DNA from: Iodidimonas muriae
GTDB lineage: Bacteria > Pseudomonadota > Alphaproteobacteria > Sphingomonadales > Rhodothalassiaceae
DNA: 64,000 nucleotides
Direction of reading: 5' to 3'
NCBI RefSeq assembly: GCF_014647255.1
Contig: NZ_BMOV01000001.1
Coordinates: 302,275-366,274 of the forward strand
Shown here: one piece after another, positions 44,701 to 52,867 of the stretch
How positions within the stretch are numbered: position 1 is the first letter of the stretch
Layout: each line of letters begins with the position of its first letter
Translations under genes and position numbers: made by a program
The notes under the pieces: generated by a model
The model's database searches: none
What the model was told of the DNA's origin: nothing
The model's input: the letters and a program-made list of their open reading frames with translations, nothing else

Positions 44701-45199
44701 TTGCCGACATGAAATTATGATCGGTCTGATGGGGAAGGGTGGAGGATTTGGCCGCATGATCGTCGCCCGCAATGGCCAAAACGCCGCCATGTTCCATGGT
44801 GCCTGCCGCATTGGCGTGCTTGAACACATCCATGGTGCGGTCCACGCCGGGGCCTTTGCCGTACCAGATGCCGAAGACACCGTCATGCTTGCCCTGGCCT
44901 GCCAGATTGGATTGCTGGCTGCCCCATACGGCGGTGGCGGCCAGATCTTCGTTCAAGCCCGGCTCAAAATGCACATTCAAGGGATCAAGAAACCGCTTGG
45001 CGCGCATCAGTTCCAGATCATAGGTGCCAAGGGGCGACCCACGATAGCCTGAAATGAAGCCGCCGGTATCCAGCCCTGCTTCCATATCCCGCCAGCGCTG
45101 GACGATGGGCAGGCGAACCAGCGCTTGAATGCCGGTCAAAAACGCCCGGCCAGATTTAAGCTGGTATTTGTCATCTAGTGTGACGTTTTGCATATACAT
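41723..45199 (-). CDS. Fused indolepyruvate ferredoxin oxidoreductase-like protein
   Basis: About 1158 residues from the ATG at 45199 (a second ATG at 45193). The N-terminal part is the ThDP-enzyme alpha region (GSPLGTYDLELMRAKRFL, NEDLAATAVWGSQQ); SGCPHNSSTRLPEGSRALAG and GGEGTPWIG follow. A cysteine cluster around residues 770-820 (CEGCGDCSVQSNC and STCNKDFSCVKGFCPSF) would hold Fe-S centres. The C-terminal gamma-like domain starts VTGIGGTGVLTIGALLGMAA. It thus merges IorA and IorB functions. Such aerobic fused enzymes oxidatively decarboxylate aryl or branched 2-oxo acids to acyl-CoA. The frame stays open 152 codons upstream of this start without homology. Confidence 0.9.
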   Translation of the reverse strand: MYMQNVTLDDKYQLKSGRAFLTGIQALVRLPIVQRWRDMEAGLDTGGFISGYRGSPLGTYDLELMRAKRFLDPLNVHFEPGLNEDLAATAVWGSQQSNLAGQGKHDGVFGIWYGKGPGVDRTMDVFKHANAAGTMEHGGVLAIAGDDHAAKSSTLPHQTDHNFMSAMMPVLYPAGVREFVEFGLLGIAMSRFTGAWVAFKTTSDTAETSASIDLNGERRKIIMPTDFEMPQGGLHIRWPDPWRGQDTRLQRYKGFAAHSFARANGIDKMIWDSPNARFGIIASGKAYLDVRQALHEMGITEDVAREIGLRLYKVGMVWPLEPQGARRFAEGLDEVLVVEEKREMIEYQLMQQLYNWKENARPKIVGKYDDEGRWLLPPDNELDISLVAHAIAARLARFHDTPLIRDRLAWFEARKAAAESYEPTTARTPFFCSGCPHNSSTRLPEGSRALAGIGCHIMAINMDRHNETFTQMGGEGTPWIGTHRFTNEKHVFANLGDGTYSHSGILAIRASVAAKVNITYKILYNDAVAMTGGQEAEGHLSVPQIAAQLVAEGVGRVVIASERPQIYKEASLPAGVDVFDRSHMMRLQTELRDVSGVTAIIYDQTCAAEKRRRRKRGKMEDPNKRVVINELVCEGCGDCSVQSNCVSVEPLETELGRKRQINQSTCNKDFSCVKGFCPSFVTVEGGTLKKSKAGGSGTDLPDVPLPTLPTLDDSYSILVTGIGGTGVLTIGALLGMAAHLENKGCSVLDMAGLAQKGGAVLSHIRLFADPDREASAKIITGGTNLLLACDSVVAAGKDAQTTLSEERSHAVINTTLTPVADFVRNRDLDFKELAVQKAIKDRTLENGRYSLPATGLATALMGDSIATNIFILGYAWQKGLIPLTLESITQAIHLNKVAIESNLRTFHWGRVAAHDLEAIKTVIDAVDTGVTRFKAETLDDAINYRADFLKGYQNGRLAKRYRALVAATRKAEEKARPGSTELTQAVLRNYFKLLAYKDEYEVARLYTSGDFEKRISAQFEGDVRLKFHMSPPIFSRPDPLTGRPKKSEFGPWMFKGFKLLAKFKALRGTPFDPFGYADERKMERRLIKDYEAMMQDVLARMDNDTLDVAVALASVPDQIRGYGPVKADSVAIAEKKKAELLDAFRSPGAENARIMAAQ

Positions 45200-45374
45200 C
45201 GACGGGTTCCCGGGCCTGTGTGAGCCTTGTCTATTGCGCTTCGGGCAACAAATTCTGGAAGCCCGATCAAACTGTATTATGCCATGTGATGCTCGAAATG
45301 AGCTTTCGTTGTTTGGGGGGAATATGCGTAATAATGTATCCCACAGGCGCAATATTTGAAATATAGGGCACTGC

Positions 45375-45410
45375 AAAAAAATGTCCGCCCCTGAAATTTT
45401 AGGACGGACA
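45375..45410 (-). terminator. Rho-independent terminator after amn
   Basis: On the minus strand TGTCCG (45410-45405) pairs with CGGACA (45387-45382); CCT/AGG continues the stem after a short mismatch. Seven T follow (A-run 45375-45381 on the plus strand). It lies 56 bases after the amn stop and separates amn from the IOR-like gene. The rest of the 45200-45465 gap shows no gene. Confidence 0.8.
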
Positions 45411-45465
45411 AAAGGTTTCCAGCCGCAATCAGGCTGCAAGAAAGCCAATATGCGGCGTTTTTTGT

Positions 45466-46944
45466 TTAACGGAAGCCCGGTTCGTCGAAGCTGCGCAGTT
45501 TGCGTGAATGCAGGGTCCCAATGGCGGCTTCGTCCCGCAATAGCTCCATGGCCCGGATACCGATCTGCAAATGTTGGCTGACACTTTGTTCGTAAAAGGC
45601 ATCGGCCATACCGGGCAGCTTGACCTCGCCATGCAAAGGGCGGTCCGACACGCACAGCAAGGTGCCATAGGGAACGCGGAAGCGATAGCCATTGGCTGCG
45701 ATGGTGGCGGATTCCATATCGATGGCGATGGCGCGGGATTGATTGAAGCGCAAGGCCAATTCGTCAATGCGCAATTCCCAGTTCCGGTCATCGGTGGTGA
45801 CAACGGTGCCGGTGCGCAGGCGTTCTTTCAACAACCGCCCGTTCAATCCGGTAACGCTGGATACAGCGGCGGCCAGTGCCACTTGCACTTCGGCAATGGT
45901 GGGCAGGGGAATGGCGGTGGGCAAAGCGCCATCCAGCACATGATCGTCACGCAGATAGGCATGGGCCAGCACATAATCGCCCAGCCTTTGGCTGCCGCGC
46001 AGGCCACCGCAATGGCCCACCATCAACCAGACATGACTGCGGAGCACCGCCAGATGATCGGTGACCGTTTTGGCATTGGACGGACCAACGCCGATATTGA
46101 CCATGGTGATGCCGGTGCGCCCTTCGCGTACCAGATGATAGGCCGGCATTTGCGGCGGCTTGGCGATCACATCTTTCGATGGGGGCTTGCCGCGGCGCGT
46201 GATCCTGTTCCCCGGCTCTATCAGCATCTGATAGCGCCCCGCTTCCACCTCTGCGCGGCCAAACTCAATGAATTCATCCACATAGCGCTGATAGTTGGTA
46301 AACAACACGAAATGTTGGAAGTGCTGCGGATCGGTGGCGGTATAGTGCCGGATGCGATGCAATGAATAATCAATGCGCTCTGCGGAAAACAGCGACAAAG
46401 GGGCAACACTTTCTACCCCGCTAATGCGTTTGCCATCGACGATATCGTCATTGGTGGCAATCAGATTGGGCAGATTGAAGCGGCTTTTGATCTCGACCCG
46501 GCGCTCTGGTGTAAGGGCAGAGGCGGCGCGTTCCAAAGCAAAGGTCAGCGGAATACGGGTGGTGCTTTTCCCCACAAAAAATACCGCATCATGTTTGCGG
46601 ATCAAAGAGGACATCTGATCCAACAGATAATCGCGGAACACATGCGGATGGGTGATCTGCATGCCGTGAAAGCCCGGCCCGTTGATATTGCCGAAAGCCA
46701 GATTGCTTGTGCGAGATAAAGACTCCGGCTTAACAATGGCGGCCAGATACGGATAGAATGCGGGGCGGGACGGGCCTTCCAGCCGATTTTCCTGAAAGGC
46801 TTCGAAATCTTCCTTGATCAGGGCGATCGCATCTTCATAGAGCGCGGTCAACTGATCCATCGCTTCGTCTGCTGTGTTGCAGCGGACAAGCTCCGTAGCC
46901 GGAAAGGTATTCAAAAGCGCATCGTCAGTCGGCATCAGATCCAT
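45466..46944 (-). CDS. amn: AMP nucleosidase
   Basis: 492 residues, standard for Amn. The N-terminal Amn-specific domain contains AFGNINGPGFHGMQITHPHVF and KSTTRIPLTFALERAA. The C-terminal phosphorylase-like domain shows ITMVNIGVGPSNAKTVTDHLA, VGHCGGLRGSQRLGDYVLAH, AIAIDMESATIAANGYRFR and TLLCVSDRPLHGEVKLPG. It splits AMP to adenine and ribose 5-phosphate. I chose the ATG at 46944 (AAGGA 8 bases upstream); a GTG directly before it and an ATG at 46935 are alternatives. It sits beside the nucleoside-catabolism genes on the same strand. Confidence 0.95.
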   Translation of the reverse strand: MDLMPTDDALLNTFPATELVRCNTADEAMDQLTALYEDAIALIKEDFEAFQENRLEGPSRPAFYPYLAAIVKPESLSRTSNLAFGNINGPGFHGMQITHPHVFRDYLLDQMSSLIRKHDAVFFVGKSTTRIPLTFALERAASALTPERRVEIKSRFNLPNLIATNDDIVDGKRISGVESVAPLSLFSAERIDYSLHRIRHYTATDPQHFQHFVLFTNYQRYVDEFIEFGRAEVEAGRYQMLIEPGNRITRRGKPPSKDVIAKPPQMPAYHLVREGRTGITMVNIGVGPSNAKTVTDHLAVLRSHVWLMVGHCGGLRGSQRLGDYVLAHAYLRDDHVLDGALPTAIPLPTIAEVQVALAAAVSSVTGLNGRLLKERLRTGTVVTTDDRNWELRIDELALRFNQSRAIAIDMESATIAANGYRFRVPYGTLLCVSDRPLHGEVKLPGMADAFYEQSVSQHLQIGIRAMELLRDEAAIGTLHSRKLRSFDEPGFR

Positions 46945-47075
46945 CACGCTATTCCTTTAAGCCCCTAGCCTCTTTTTATGAGTGCTAAAGCGATAACAGG
47001 ATACTGGCAAGAGCCGTGCTTTACCCGCTTGGGCCATATCCCCCGACCATGTGGCTTTGCGTGGCGATATCCACA

Positions 47076-47115
47076 GTCTGGGCGGACATTCATTCACGAA
47101 CATGCCCGCCCAGAC
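47076..47115 (-). terminator. Perfect 10-bp hairpin 3' of the ALDH gene
   Basis: GTCTGGGCGG (47076-47085) and CCGCCCAGAC (47106-47115) are perfect complements around a 20-base loop. It lies 17 bases after the ALDH stop (minus strand) and before amn. No T-run follows, so it may be a Rho-dependent or stability hairpin ending the deoB-deoC-ALDH transcript. Confidence 0.55.
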
Positions 47116-47132
47116 ATATAGCTGGAATGGTC

Positions 47133-49523
47133 TTAATCGCCGTAGGGAAGCCAGACATTTTTCACCTGCGTTGCTTCACGCAGGAATTGGCGGCCTTCGC
47201 CTTGGGTGTTTGAAGCCCAATCGCGGGCCTTGCCATTGTTCACCCATGTGCGCTTCAGATTGTCCGCAGACAGGCGTTCCACCATTTCGCTGCCTTCTGC
47301 GCTGCCGAAATACCAAATGCCATCCAGTTGATCATGTTGGGCCAGCACTTTTGCCAAGCCTTCACGGTCGCCAGTGACGATATTGATGGCCCCGCTGGGC
47401 ACATCCGATGTTTCCAGAACCTGATAGAAATCGGTGGCGATGAGCGGATAGCGCTGGGACGGGATCACGACCGAGCGGTTCCCCATGGCCAGATGGGGCG
47501 CGATCAGCGAAATGAAGCTTAAAAGCGGGGCGGTATCGGGGCAAACAACGCCCATCACACCCAAAGGCTCGTTCATGGCAAGGGCGATATTGCGCATGGG
47601 CGGTGTGTGTACCAGCCCATCGAATTTATCGGCCCATGCACCATAGCTGAACAAGCGGGCGATAGAGGCGTCCACCTCGGCTTTGGCGGCCTTGGCAGAT
47701 GCACCGGTCAACAGGCTTAGACGCTGGGCAAATTCCTCTTCGCGGATCGATAGATTTTCCGCAATATAATAAAGGATTTGTGCGCGGTTATGGGCGGTGG
47801 CTTTCGACCATCCCTCGGCCTTGAAGGCGGCTTCTACCGCATCACGAATGTCCTTGCGGTTGCCATCGCCAACGCGGCCCACAAATTTTCCGTCATGGCC
47901 CGCAACAGCAAGGCTATTGCCGCCATCGGGGCGTTTTTGCTTGCCGCCGATATAATTTTTCGGCGTACGGTCGATCACATCCACATGCTTTGTGGAAATT
48001 TCCGGTAGTTTGGCGTTGTCTACAATGTCGGACCCGGATTTGCGCCATTCATCAGACCGTTTGAGATATTCAAACATGCCTTCCCGGCCGCCTTCACGGC
48101 CAAAGCCGCTTTCCCGATAGCCGCCGAAACCGCAAGCGGCGTCGAACTGGTTGGTGCAGTTGATCCACACCACGCCCGCCTTGACCATGCCGGCAATTTC
48201 CAAAGCCCGGTTGATATTTTCCGACCAGACACTGGCAGACAGGCCGTAGCGGGAATTATTGGCAAGCTCGGTAGCCTCCGCCAAGGTGCGGAAGGTGGTG
48301 ACGGTAAGAACCGGCCCGAAAATCTCTTCCCGTGCCGCCACATTGGCGGGTGATACATCGGTAAGAAGGGTGGGCAGATAATAGCATCCTTCCGTGGGGC
48401 AGGGGACATCAGGCTGCCATTTGACGGCGCCTTCCGTGACCGACTGATTGACAAGACTGTCGATGCGGTCCCGCTGGACAGGATCGACAATGGCCCCCAT
48501 ATCCACCGCTTTATCCAAGGGTGACCCCAAGCGGAAATGATTGAGCCGGTGTTTCACCTTTTCAATCAGCCGGTCTGCCACACCTTCTTCAACAAGCAGC
48601 CGCGATCCGGCGCAGCACACCTGCCCCTGATTGAACCAGATGGCATCCACAAGCCCTTCAACGGTGCTGTCGAGATCCGCATCGTCAAAGACCAGAAATG
48701 GCGATTTTCCGCCCAGTTCCAGTGTCAGCTTTTTGCCCGTGCCTGCGGTGGCCTTGCGGATCAGGCGGCCCACATCGGTGGAGCCGGTGAATGCGATTTT
48801 TGTCACCGCTTCATGGCGGACCAGCATTTCGCCGGTGTCGCCCGCGCCGGTGATGATGTTCACAACGCCATCGGGCAAGCCCGCTTCGCGGCACATTTCG
48901 GCAAAATAAAGAGCGGTGAGGCTGGTATATTCGGCGGGTTTCAGCACCACGCAATTGCCCGCGGCAATGGCAGGTGCAATTTTCCATGCCATCATCAAAA
49001 GCGGGAAATTCCACGGGATTACCTGGCCCACAACGCCCAGCGGTTCATAGCCAGCCAGTTCGCTGTCCATCAATTGCGCCCAGCCCGCATGATGATAAAA
49101 ATGCCGGGCGGCCAACGGGATATCCAGATCGCGGGTTTCGCGGATCGGCTTGCCGTTGTCCATGCTTTCAAGAACGCTTAAAAAGCGGCTGTTTTTCTGG
49201 ATCAGGCGGGCCAGCGCATAAAGATGCCGCGCCCTTTGATGGCCGGAAAGTTTCGACCATTTGGCAAAGCCTTTTTGGGCCGCTTCAACGGCTTTATCCA
49301 CATCCGCTTTGCCGGCGATGGAAAAGCGCGCCAAGGGCTTTCCTGTGGCCGGATCACGGCTTTCAATGGTTTTTTTCTTATCTTCGGGCGCAACCCATTT
49401 GCCGCCAATGAACAGATCGAAACCATCGGGATGGCCATCGAGCCATTCTTGCACATAATCCGATTGTTCCGGCGCGGGACCATAGGCCATGGTCTCAAAA
49501 ATCTCGGCTACTTTTGTGGACAT
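47133..49523 (-). CDS. Two-domain aldehyde dehydrogenase (ALDH16-type)
   Basis: 796 residues, far longer than a normal ALDH (~500). Domain 1 (about 35-500) is complete: VIPWNFPLLMMAWKIAPA, the general-base Glu269 in TLELGGKSPF and the nucleophile Cys303 in NQGQVCCAGSR. Domain 2 (about 525-796) is a second ALDH fold (NEPLGVMGVVCPDTAPLLSF, VVIPSQRYPLIATDFYQ) that lacks a recognisable catalytic Cys segment. This is the ALDH16 architecture. It is 9 bases downstream of deoC, so oxidation of the acetaldehyde released by DeoC is a reasonable guess. The substrate is not shown by sequence. Confidence 0.9.
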   Translation of the reverse strand: MSTKVAEIFETMAYGPAPEQSDYVQEWLDGHPDGFDLFIGGKWVAPEDKKKTIESRDPATGKPLARFSIAGKADVDKAVEAAQKGFAKWSKLSGHQRARHLYALARLIQKNSRFLSVLESMDNGKPIRETRDLDIPLAARHFYHHAGWAQLMDSELAGYEPLGVVGQVIPWNFPLLMMAWKIAPAIAAGNCVVLKPAEYTSLTALYFAEMCREAGLPDGVVNIITGAGDTGEMLVRHEAVTKIAFTGSTDVGRLIRKATAGTGKKLTLELGGKSPFLVFDDADLDSTVEGLVDAIWFNQGQVCCAGSRLLVEEGVADRLIEKVKHRLNHFRLGSPLDKAVDMGAIVDPVQRDRIDSLVNQSVTEGAVKWQPDVPCPTEGCYYLPTLLTDVSPANVAAREEIFGPVLTVTTFRTLAEATELANNSRYGLSASVWSENINRALEIAGMVKAGVVWINCTNQFDAACGFGGYRESGFGREGGREGMFEYLKRSDEWRKSGSDIVDNAKLPEISTKHVDVIDRTPKNYIGGKQKRPDGGNSLAVAGHDGKFVGRVGDGNRKDIRDAVEAAFKAEGWSKATAHNRAQILYYIAENLSIREEEFAQRLSLLTGASAKAAKAEVDASIARLFSYGAWADKFDGLVHTPPMRNIALAMNEPLGVMGVVCPDTAPLLSFISLIAPHLAMGNRSVVIPSQRYPLIATDFYQVLETSDVPSGAINIVTGDREGLAKVLAQHDQLDGIWYFGSAEGSEMVERLSADNLKRTWVNNGKARDWASNTQGEGRQFLREATQVKNVWLPYGD

Positions 49524-49532
49524 AACGAGCCC

Positions 49533-50582
49533 TTATCCCATCGGGTGACGGTGAGCGGCCGAATAACGGCCAGTGACGAAATGTTCGAGCTGACGCTCGA
49601 TATCGGTAAGCAGGCGGGAGGCGCCAAAGCGGAACAGATCCGGATCGAGCCAATCCGTGCCCAATTCTTCTTTGACCATAATCAGATATTGCACCGCATC
49701 CTTGGCTGTGGAAATGCCGCCTGCGGGCTTATATCCGATCTTGAAGCCGGTGCGTTCATAATAGTCGCGGATGGCGCGCATCATGATCAGGCTGACAGGC
49801 TGCGTGGCGTTGACTTTTTCCATCCCCGTCGAGGTTTTAATGAAATCCGCCCCGGCCATCATTGCCACCATCGAGGCTTTCGCCACTTTGCTGGCCGAGC
49901 CCAATTCGCCGGTGGCCAGAATGGCCTTGATATGGGCATCGCCGCAGGCATCCCGAAAGGCTTTCACCTCTTCATAAAGCGCTTGCCAATTGCTGGTCAG
50001 CACATGACGGCGGGTGATGACGATATCAATTTCTTTTGCCCCCGCTGCCACGGATTCCTGAATTTCCGCCAACCGCAGATGGAAGGGCGAAAGCCCTGCC
50101 GGAAAGCCGGTGGAAACAGCCGCTACGGGGATATTGGTGCCGGTCAGAGCCTCAACAGCGGTGGCCACCATTTCATGATAAACACAGACCGCACCAACGG
50201 TGATGTTTTTATCGGCAACGCCCAACGCTTCCACCAGATCGGCGCGGATTGGCGCCTTGGCTTTGGCGCACAGGCGGCGCACCCGACCCGGCGTGTCATC
50301 GCCAGACAAAGTGGTCAGATCAATGCAACTGATCGCCTTCAAAAGCCATGCAGCCTGCCAGTCTTTCTTGACGGTGCGGCGGCCCTTCAGGCTTGCGACG
50401 CGGCGTTCCACCGCCGACAGATTGATACGGATATCTTCCACAAGACCGGCATCAAAGGGAATGCCTTCATTGCGGACAATAAGGTTATGCCCAACGCCAT
50501 AGGGTTGGCGATTGTCATGGGGTGTCAGATGCGTGACCTTTTGTTCACTCACGAAAGTAGACCTTTCCTTGGCGGTCGTCAC
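49533..50582 (-). CDS. deoC: Deoxyribose-phosphate aldolase (long type)
   Basis: 349 residues, the long form also found in eukaryotes, rather than the ~220-residue enterobacterial type. The Schiff-base lysine is in ADFIKTSTGMEKVNATQPV, and the second active-site lysine is in IGYKPAGGISTAKDAVQYL. It cleaves deoxyribose 5-phosphate to acetaldehyde and glyceraldehyde 3-phosphate. A GTG at 50582 overlaps the deoB stop (GTGA). A second in-frame GTG at 50552 has AAGGAAAGG upstream and may be the main start. It is transcribed between deoB and the ALDH gene. Confidence 0.94.
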   Translation of the reverse strand: MTTAKERSTFVSEQKVTHLTPHDNRQPYGVGHNLIVRNEGIPFDAGLVEDIRINLSAVERRVASLKGRRTVKKDWQAAWLLKAISCIDLTTLSGDDTPGRVRRLCAKAKAPIRADLVEALGVADKNITVGAVCVYHEMVATAVEALTGTNIPVAAVSTGFPAGLSPFHLRLAEIQESVAAGAKEIDIVITRRHVLTSNWQALYEEVKAFRDACGDAHIKAILATGELGSASKVAKASMVAMMAGADFIKTSTGMEKVNATQPVSLIMMRAIRDYYERTGFKIGYKPAGGISTAKDAVQYLIMVKEELGTDWLDPDLFRFGASRLLTDIERQLEHFVTGRYSAAHRHPMG

Positions 50583-51790
50583 AAAAAGCTTTTGCCTGCG
50601 GCCAGAGGCGGCAGGTCAAGATGCTGGCTTAAAGATTGTCCAATATCGGCAAAGCTTTCACGCAAGCCAATATCGGCAGGGGCAATATGTGGTCCAAAGG
50701 CAATGACCGGAATATATTCGCGGGTGTGATCCGAGCCGGGCCATGTGGGATCGCAGCCATGATCGGCGGTCAGCACCGCGATGTCGTCGTCCTTCATGGC
50801 GGCTTTCAAGATGGGCAATTGCTTGTCGAAGGCTTCCAGAGCAGCGGCATAGCCCGCCACATTCCGCCTATGGCCATAAAGCATGTCGAAATCGACGAAA
50901 TTGGTAAAAATGATCGCGCCATCGGGAGCGGTTTCCATTTCCGCCATCAAGGCATCGAACACCGCATCATTGCCATGGGCCTTTACGGATCGGGTGATGC
51001 CGGACCCGGCGAAAATATCGCTGATCTTGCCGATACCGATCACCTCGCGGTCCGCTTTTTTGCCGATATCGAGAAGCGTATCTTCATGGGGCGGCGTGGC
51101 GAGATCGCGGCGGTTCCCCGTGCGCTCGAATGTTTCGGGGCTTTCCCCCAAAAAGGGGCGGGCGATGACGCGGCCAATATTATACTCGTCCACCAGACGC
51201 CGGGCGATGGCGCACAGATCATAAAGCCGGTCCAGCCCGAAATAGGTTTCATGGGCCGCAATCTGGAACACACTATCAGCCGATGTATAAACGATGGGCT
51301 TGCCGGTTTTGATATGCTCTTCCCCCAGCTCGGCAATGATGGTGGTGCCAGAGGCATGGCAATTGCCCAAAACGCCGGGAAGGTCCCCTTCACGCACCAG
51401 CGCTTCAATCAGCGCATCGGGAAAACAGGGGGCCTCTTTTGGAAAATATCCCCACTCGAACAGGACGGGCAGGCCCATCATTTCCCAATGTCCGCTGGGT
51501 GTGTCTTTGCCGCGGCTGCGCTCTGCCGCAGCACCATAGCGGGCCTTGGGGGTTGTGGGCAGGTCAAAGGGCACCTGACCTCCGGCATTCTTGGCGGCAT
51601 GGCCCAAGCCAAGATCCAGCAAATTGGGGATGATCAAGGGCCCATGTCGTAAGCCGGCCTGATTGGCGTGGCCTTCGGCACATTGGGCGGCGATATGGCA
51701 AAAGGTGTTCGCCCCCACATCACCGAACTGGGCGGCATCAGGCGCTTCGCCGATGCCAAATGAGTCAAGAACAGCCACGATCGCGCGCAC
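50579..51790 (-). CDS. deoB: Phosphopentomutase
   Basis: 403 residues from a GTG at 51790, chosen for AAGGA 6 bases upstream and because homology starts at RAIVAVLDSFGIGEAPDA. The alkaline-phosphatase-superfamily metal ligands are seen in LDSFGIGE (Asp), FVDFDMLYGHRRNVAGYAA, LTADHGCDPTWPGSDHTRE and the final PVIAFGP segment. It moves the phosphate between C1 and C5 of (deoxy)ribose, linking nucleoside phosphorylases to DeoC. It heads a deoB-deoC-ALDH operon, divergent from gntR-punA. Confidence 0.95.
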   Translation of the reverse strand: MRAIVAVLDSFGIGEAPDAAQFGDVGANTFCHIAAQCAEGHANQAGLRHGPLIIPNLLDLGLGHAAKNAGGQVPFDLPTTPKARYGAAAERSRGKDTPSGHWEMMGLPVLFEWGYFPKEAPCFPDALIEALVREGDLPGVLGNCHASGTTIIAELGEEHIKTGKPIVYTSADSVFQIAAHETYFGLDRLYDLCAIARRLVDEYNIGRVIARPFLGESPETFERTGNRRDLATPPHEDTLLDIGKKADREVIGIGKISDIFAGSGITRSVKAHGNDAVFDALMAEMETAPDGAIIFTNFVDFDMLYGHRRNVAGYAAALEAFDKQLPILKAAMKDDDIAVLTADHGCDPTWPGSDHTREYIPVIAFGPHIAPADIGLRESFADIGQSLSQHLDLPPLAAGKSFL

Positions 51791-51812
51791 ATCAATTCCT
51801 TGCAGCGAGAGA

Positions 51813-51861
51813 AATATAGCGACAATACCGCACAGTGCCAAAATTTGACCGAAAAGTCAAA
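51813..51861 (-). promoter_or_regulatory. deoB promoter with flanking palindrome
   Basis: On the minus strand TTGGCA (51841-51836) and TATATT (51818-51813) are separated by 17 bases, a good sigma-70 promoter 22 bases before the GTG. Directly upstream lies the inverted repeat TTTGAC-N6-GTCAAA (51844-51861), abutting the -35 box, a likely site for the divergently encoded GntR-family regulator. Confidence 0.55.
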
Positions 51862-51981
51862 ATTGGATTCGTAAAACAATGCAGTGTCATGCCAATGGCA
51901 ATCACGGCTATCGCCATTTATGAGTTTACGAGCTTGTAAATGTGCGCCCAAAACACAAGGCTTGTCCAGAGAACCGTTTTT

Positions 51982-51991
51982 TTGTTAACAA
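51982..51991 (+). promoter_or_regulatory. Palindrome TTGTTAACAA upstream of gntR
   Basis: A perfect 10-base palindrome of the TTGT...ACAA kind often bound by FCD-type GntR regulators, 49 bases before the gntR ATG. A TTGACA lies just after it (52004-52009). Autoregulation is inferred. Confidence 0.4.
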
Positions 51992-52040
51992 TCTTTGAGA
52001 GTTTTGACAGCAAAATTATTTGCGAACGGATATTTGAACC

Positions 52041-52817
52041 ATGGAAAAGCGTCAGGAGAGGGATTTATCACCCCTGAAACAATCTGCACGCAGCCCGGAT
52101 ATGGTGATCAAAAAAGAGACAATGGGTAAGCAAGAACCGTCGGAACGGGTCTATCTTGATATCTCTAACGCTATTTTCGAACAGCGCTTGAAGCCGGGCA
52201 CCAAACTGGGAGAGCAGATGCTGTGCGAGATTTTCGGCGTTAATCGTCCGGTGATCCGCCGCGCCCTGATGCGTTTGTCTTATGAAACGCTGGTGGATAT
52301 TCGTCCCAATCGCGGGGCCTTTGTGGCCAGCCCAAGCCCGGAAGATGCCCGACAGATTTTTGAAGCCCGCCGTGCCGTTGAAGAATGGATCGCGCGCCAA
52401 TGTGTGGCCTGCGCCGGGCCGTCGGATATCGAGCATCTGCACGCTCATGTTGCGATGGAGGCCGAGGCCAGACGGTCTGGCGACCGGCTGCATGTGATTC
52501 GCCTGTCCGGCGCGTTTCATCTGGAATTGGCAAATATCACCAAAAACAGCCGGATGCGGCGCTTTCTAGAGGAATTGGTGGCGCAAACATCGCTGATCAT
52601 CAGCCTTTATGGCAAAAATGATGAAAGCCTGTGCGATGATGATCATGCGCGCATTGTAGAAGCCATTGCCCAAAAAGATTCAGAAAGCGCTGTGAAGCGC
52701 ATTTGCGCCCATCTGGACTCCTGCCTTTCCAGCCTGTCTTTTGCAGAAGAAAATGACAGCACCGACCTTCGGTCTATTTTTATGGACCAGCACCATCACA
52801 ACACTCTTTCTTCATAA
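52041..52817 (+). CDS. GntR-family transcriptional regulator (FCD type)
   Basis: 258 residues from the first ATG. Internal ATGs at 52101 and 52122 are possible starts because no ribosome binding site precedes 52041; AAAGAGA lies before 52122. The winged HTH (residues ~35-100) shows KLGEQMLCEIFGVNRPVIRRAL. The C-terminal all-helical FCD domain has the metal/ligand-binding His and Asp pattern (ARRAVEEWIARQ, FHLELANITKN, DHARIVEAIAQKD). It lies between and divergent from the deo genes, so regulation by a nucleoside breakdown product is likely. Confidence 0.88.
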   Translation: MEKRQERDLSPLKQSARSPDMVIKKETMGKQEPSERVYLDISNAIFEQRLKPGTKLGEQMLCEIFGVNRPVIRRALMRLSYETLVDIRPNRGAFVASPSPEDARQIFEARRAVEEWIARQCVACAGPSDIEHLHAHVAMEAEARRSGDRLHVIRLSGAFHLELANITKNSRMRRFLEELVAQTSLIISLYGKNDESLCDDDHARIVEAIAQKDSESAVKRICAHLDSCLSSLSFAEENDSTDLRSIFMDQHHHNTLSS

Positions 52818-52867
52818 CGCCGGATCTTCGGTGGCCCACAAGACCACTGCTTTTGGAGACATTCCCT

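Noticed and set aside
45420-45466. Hairpin GCCGCA...TGCGGC followed by GTTTTTT on the plus strand
   Set aside because: There is no plus-strand gene for it to terminate, and its sequence overlaps the end of amn, so it is probably chance.
45200-45655. 152-codon N-terminal extension of the IOR-like protein
   Set aside because: Composition is unlike the rest of the protein, it runs through the amn terminator, and the ATG at 45199 begins the conserved region.
49224-50729. 501-codon plus-strand open frame opposite deoC and the ALDH start
   Set aside because: It is antisense to two genes with clear catalytic motifs and has no homology of its own.
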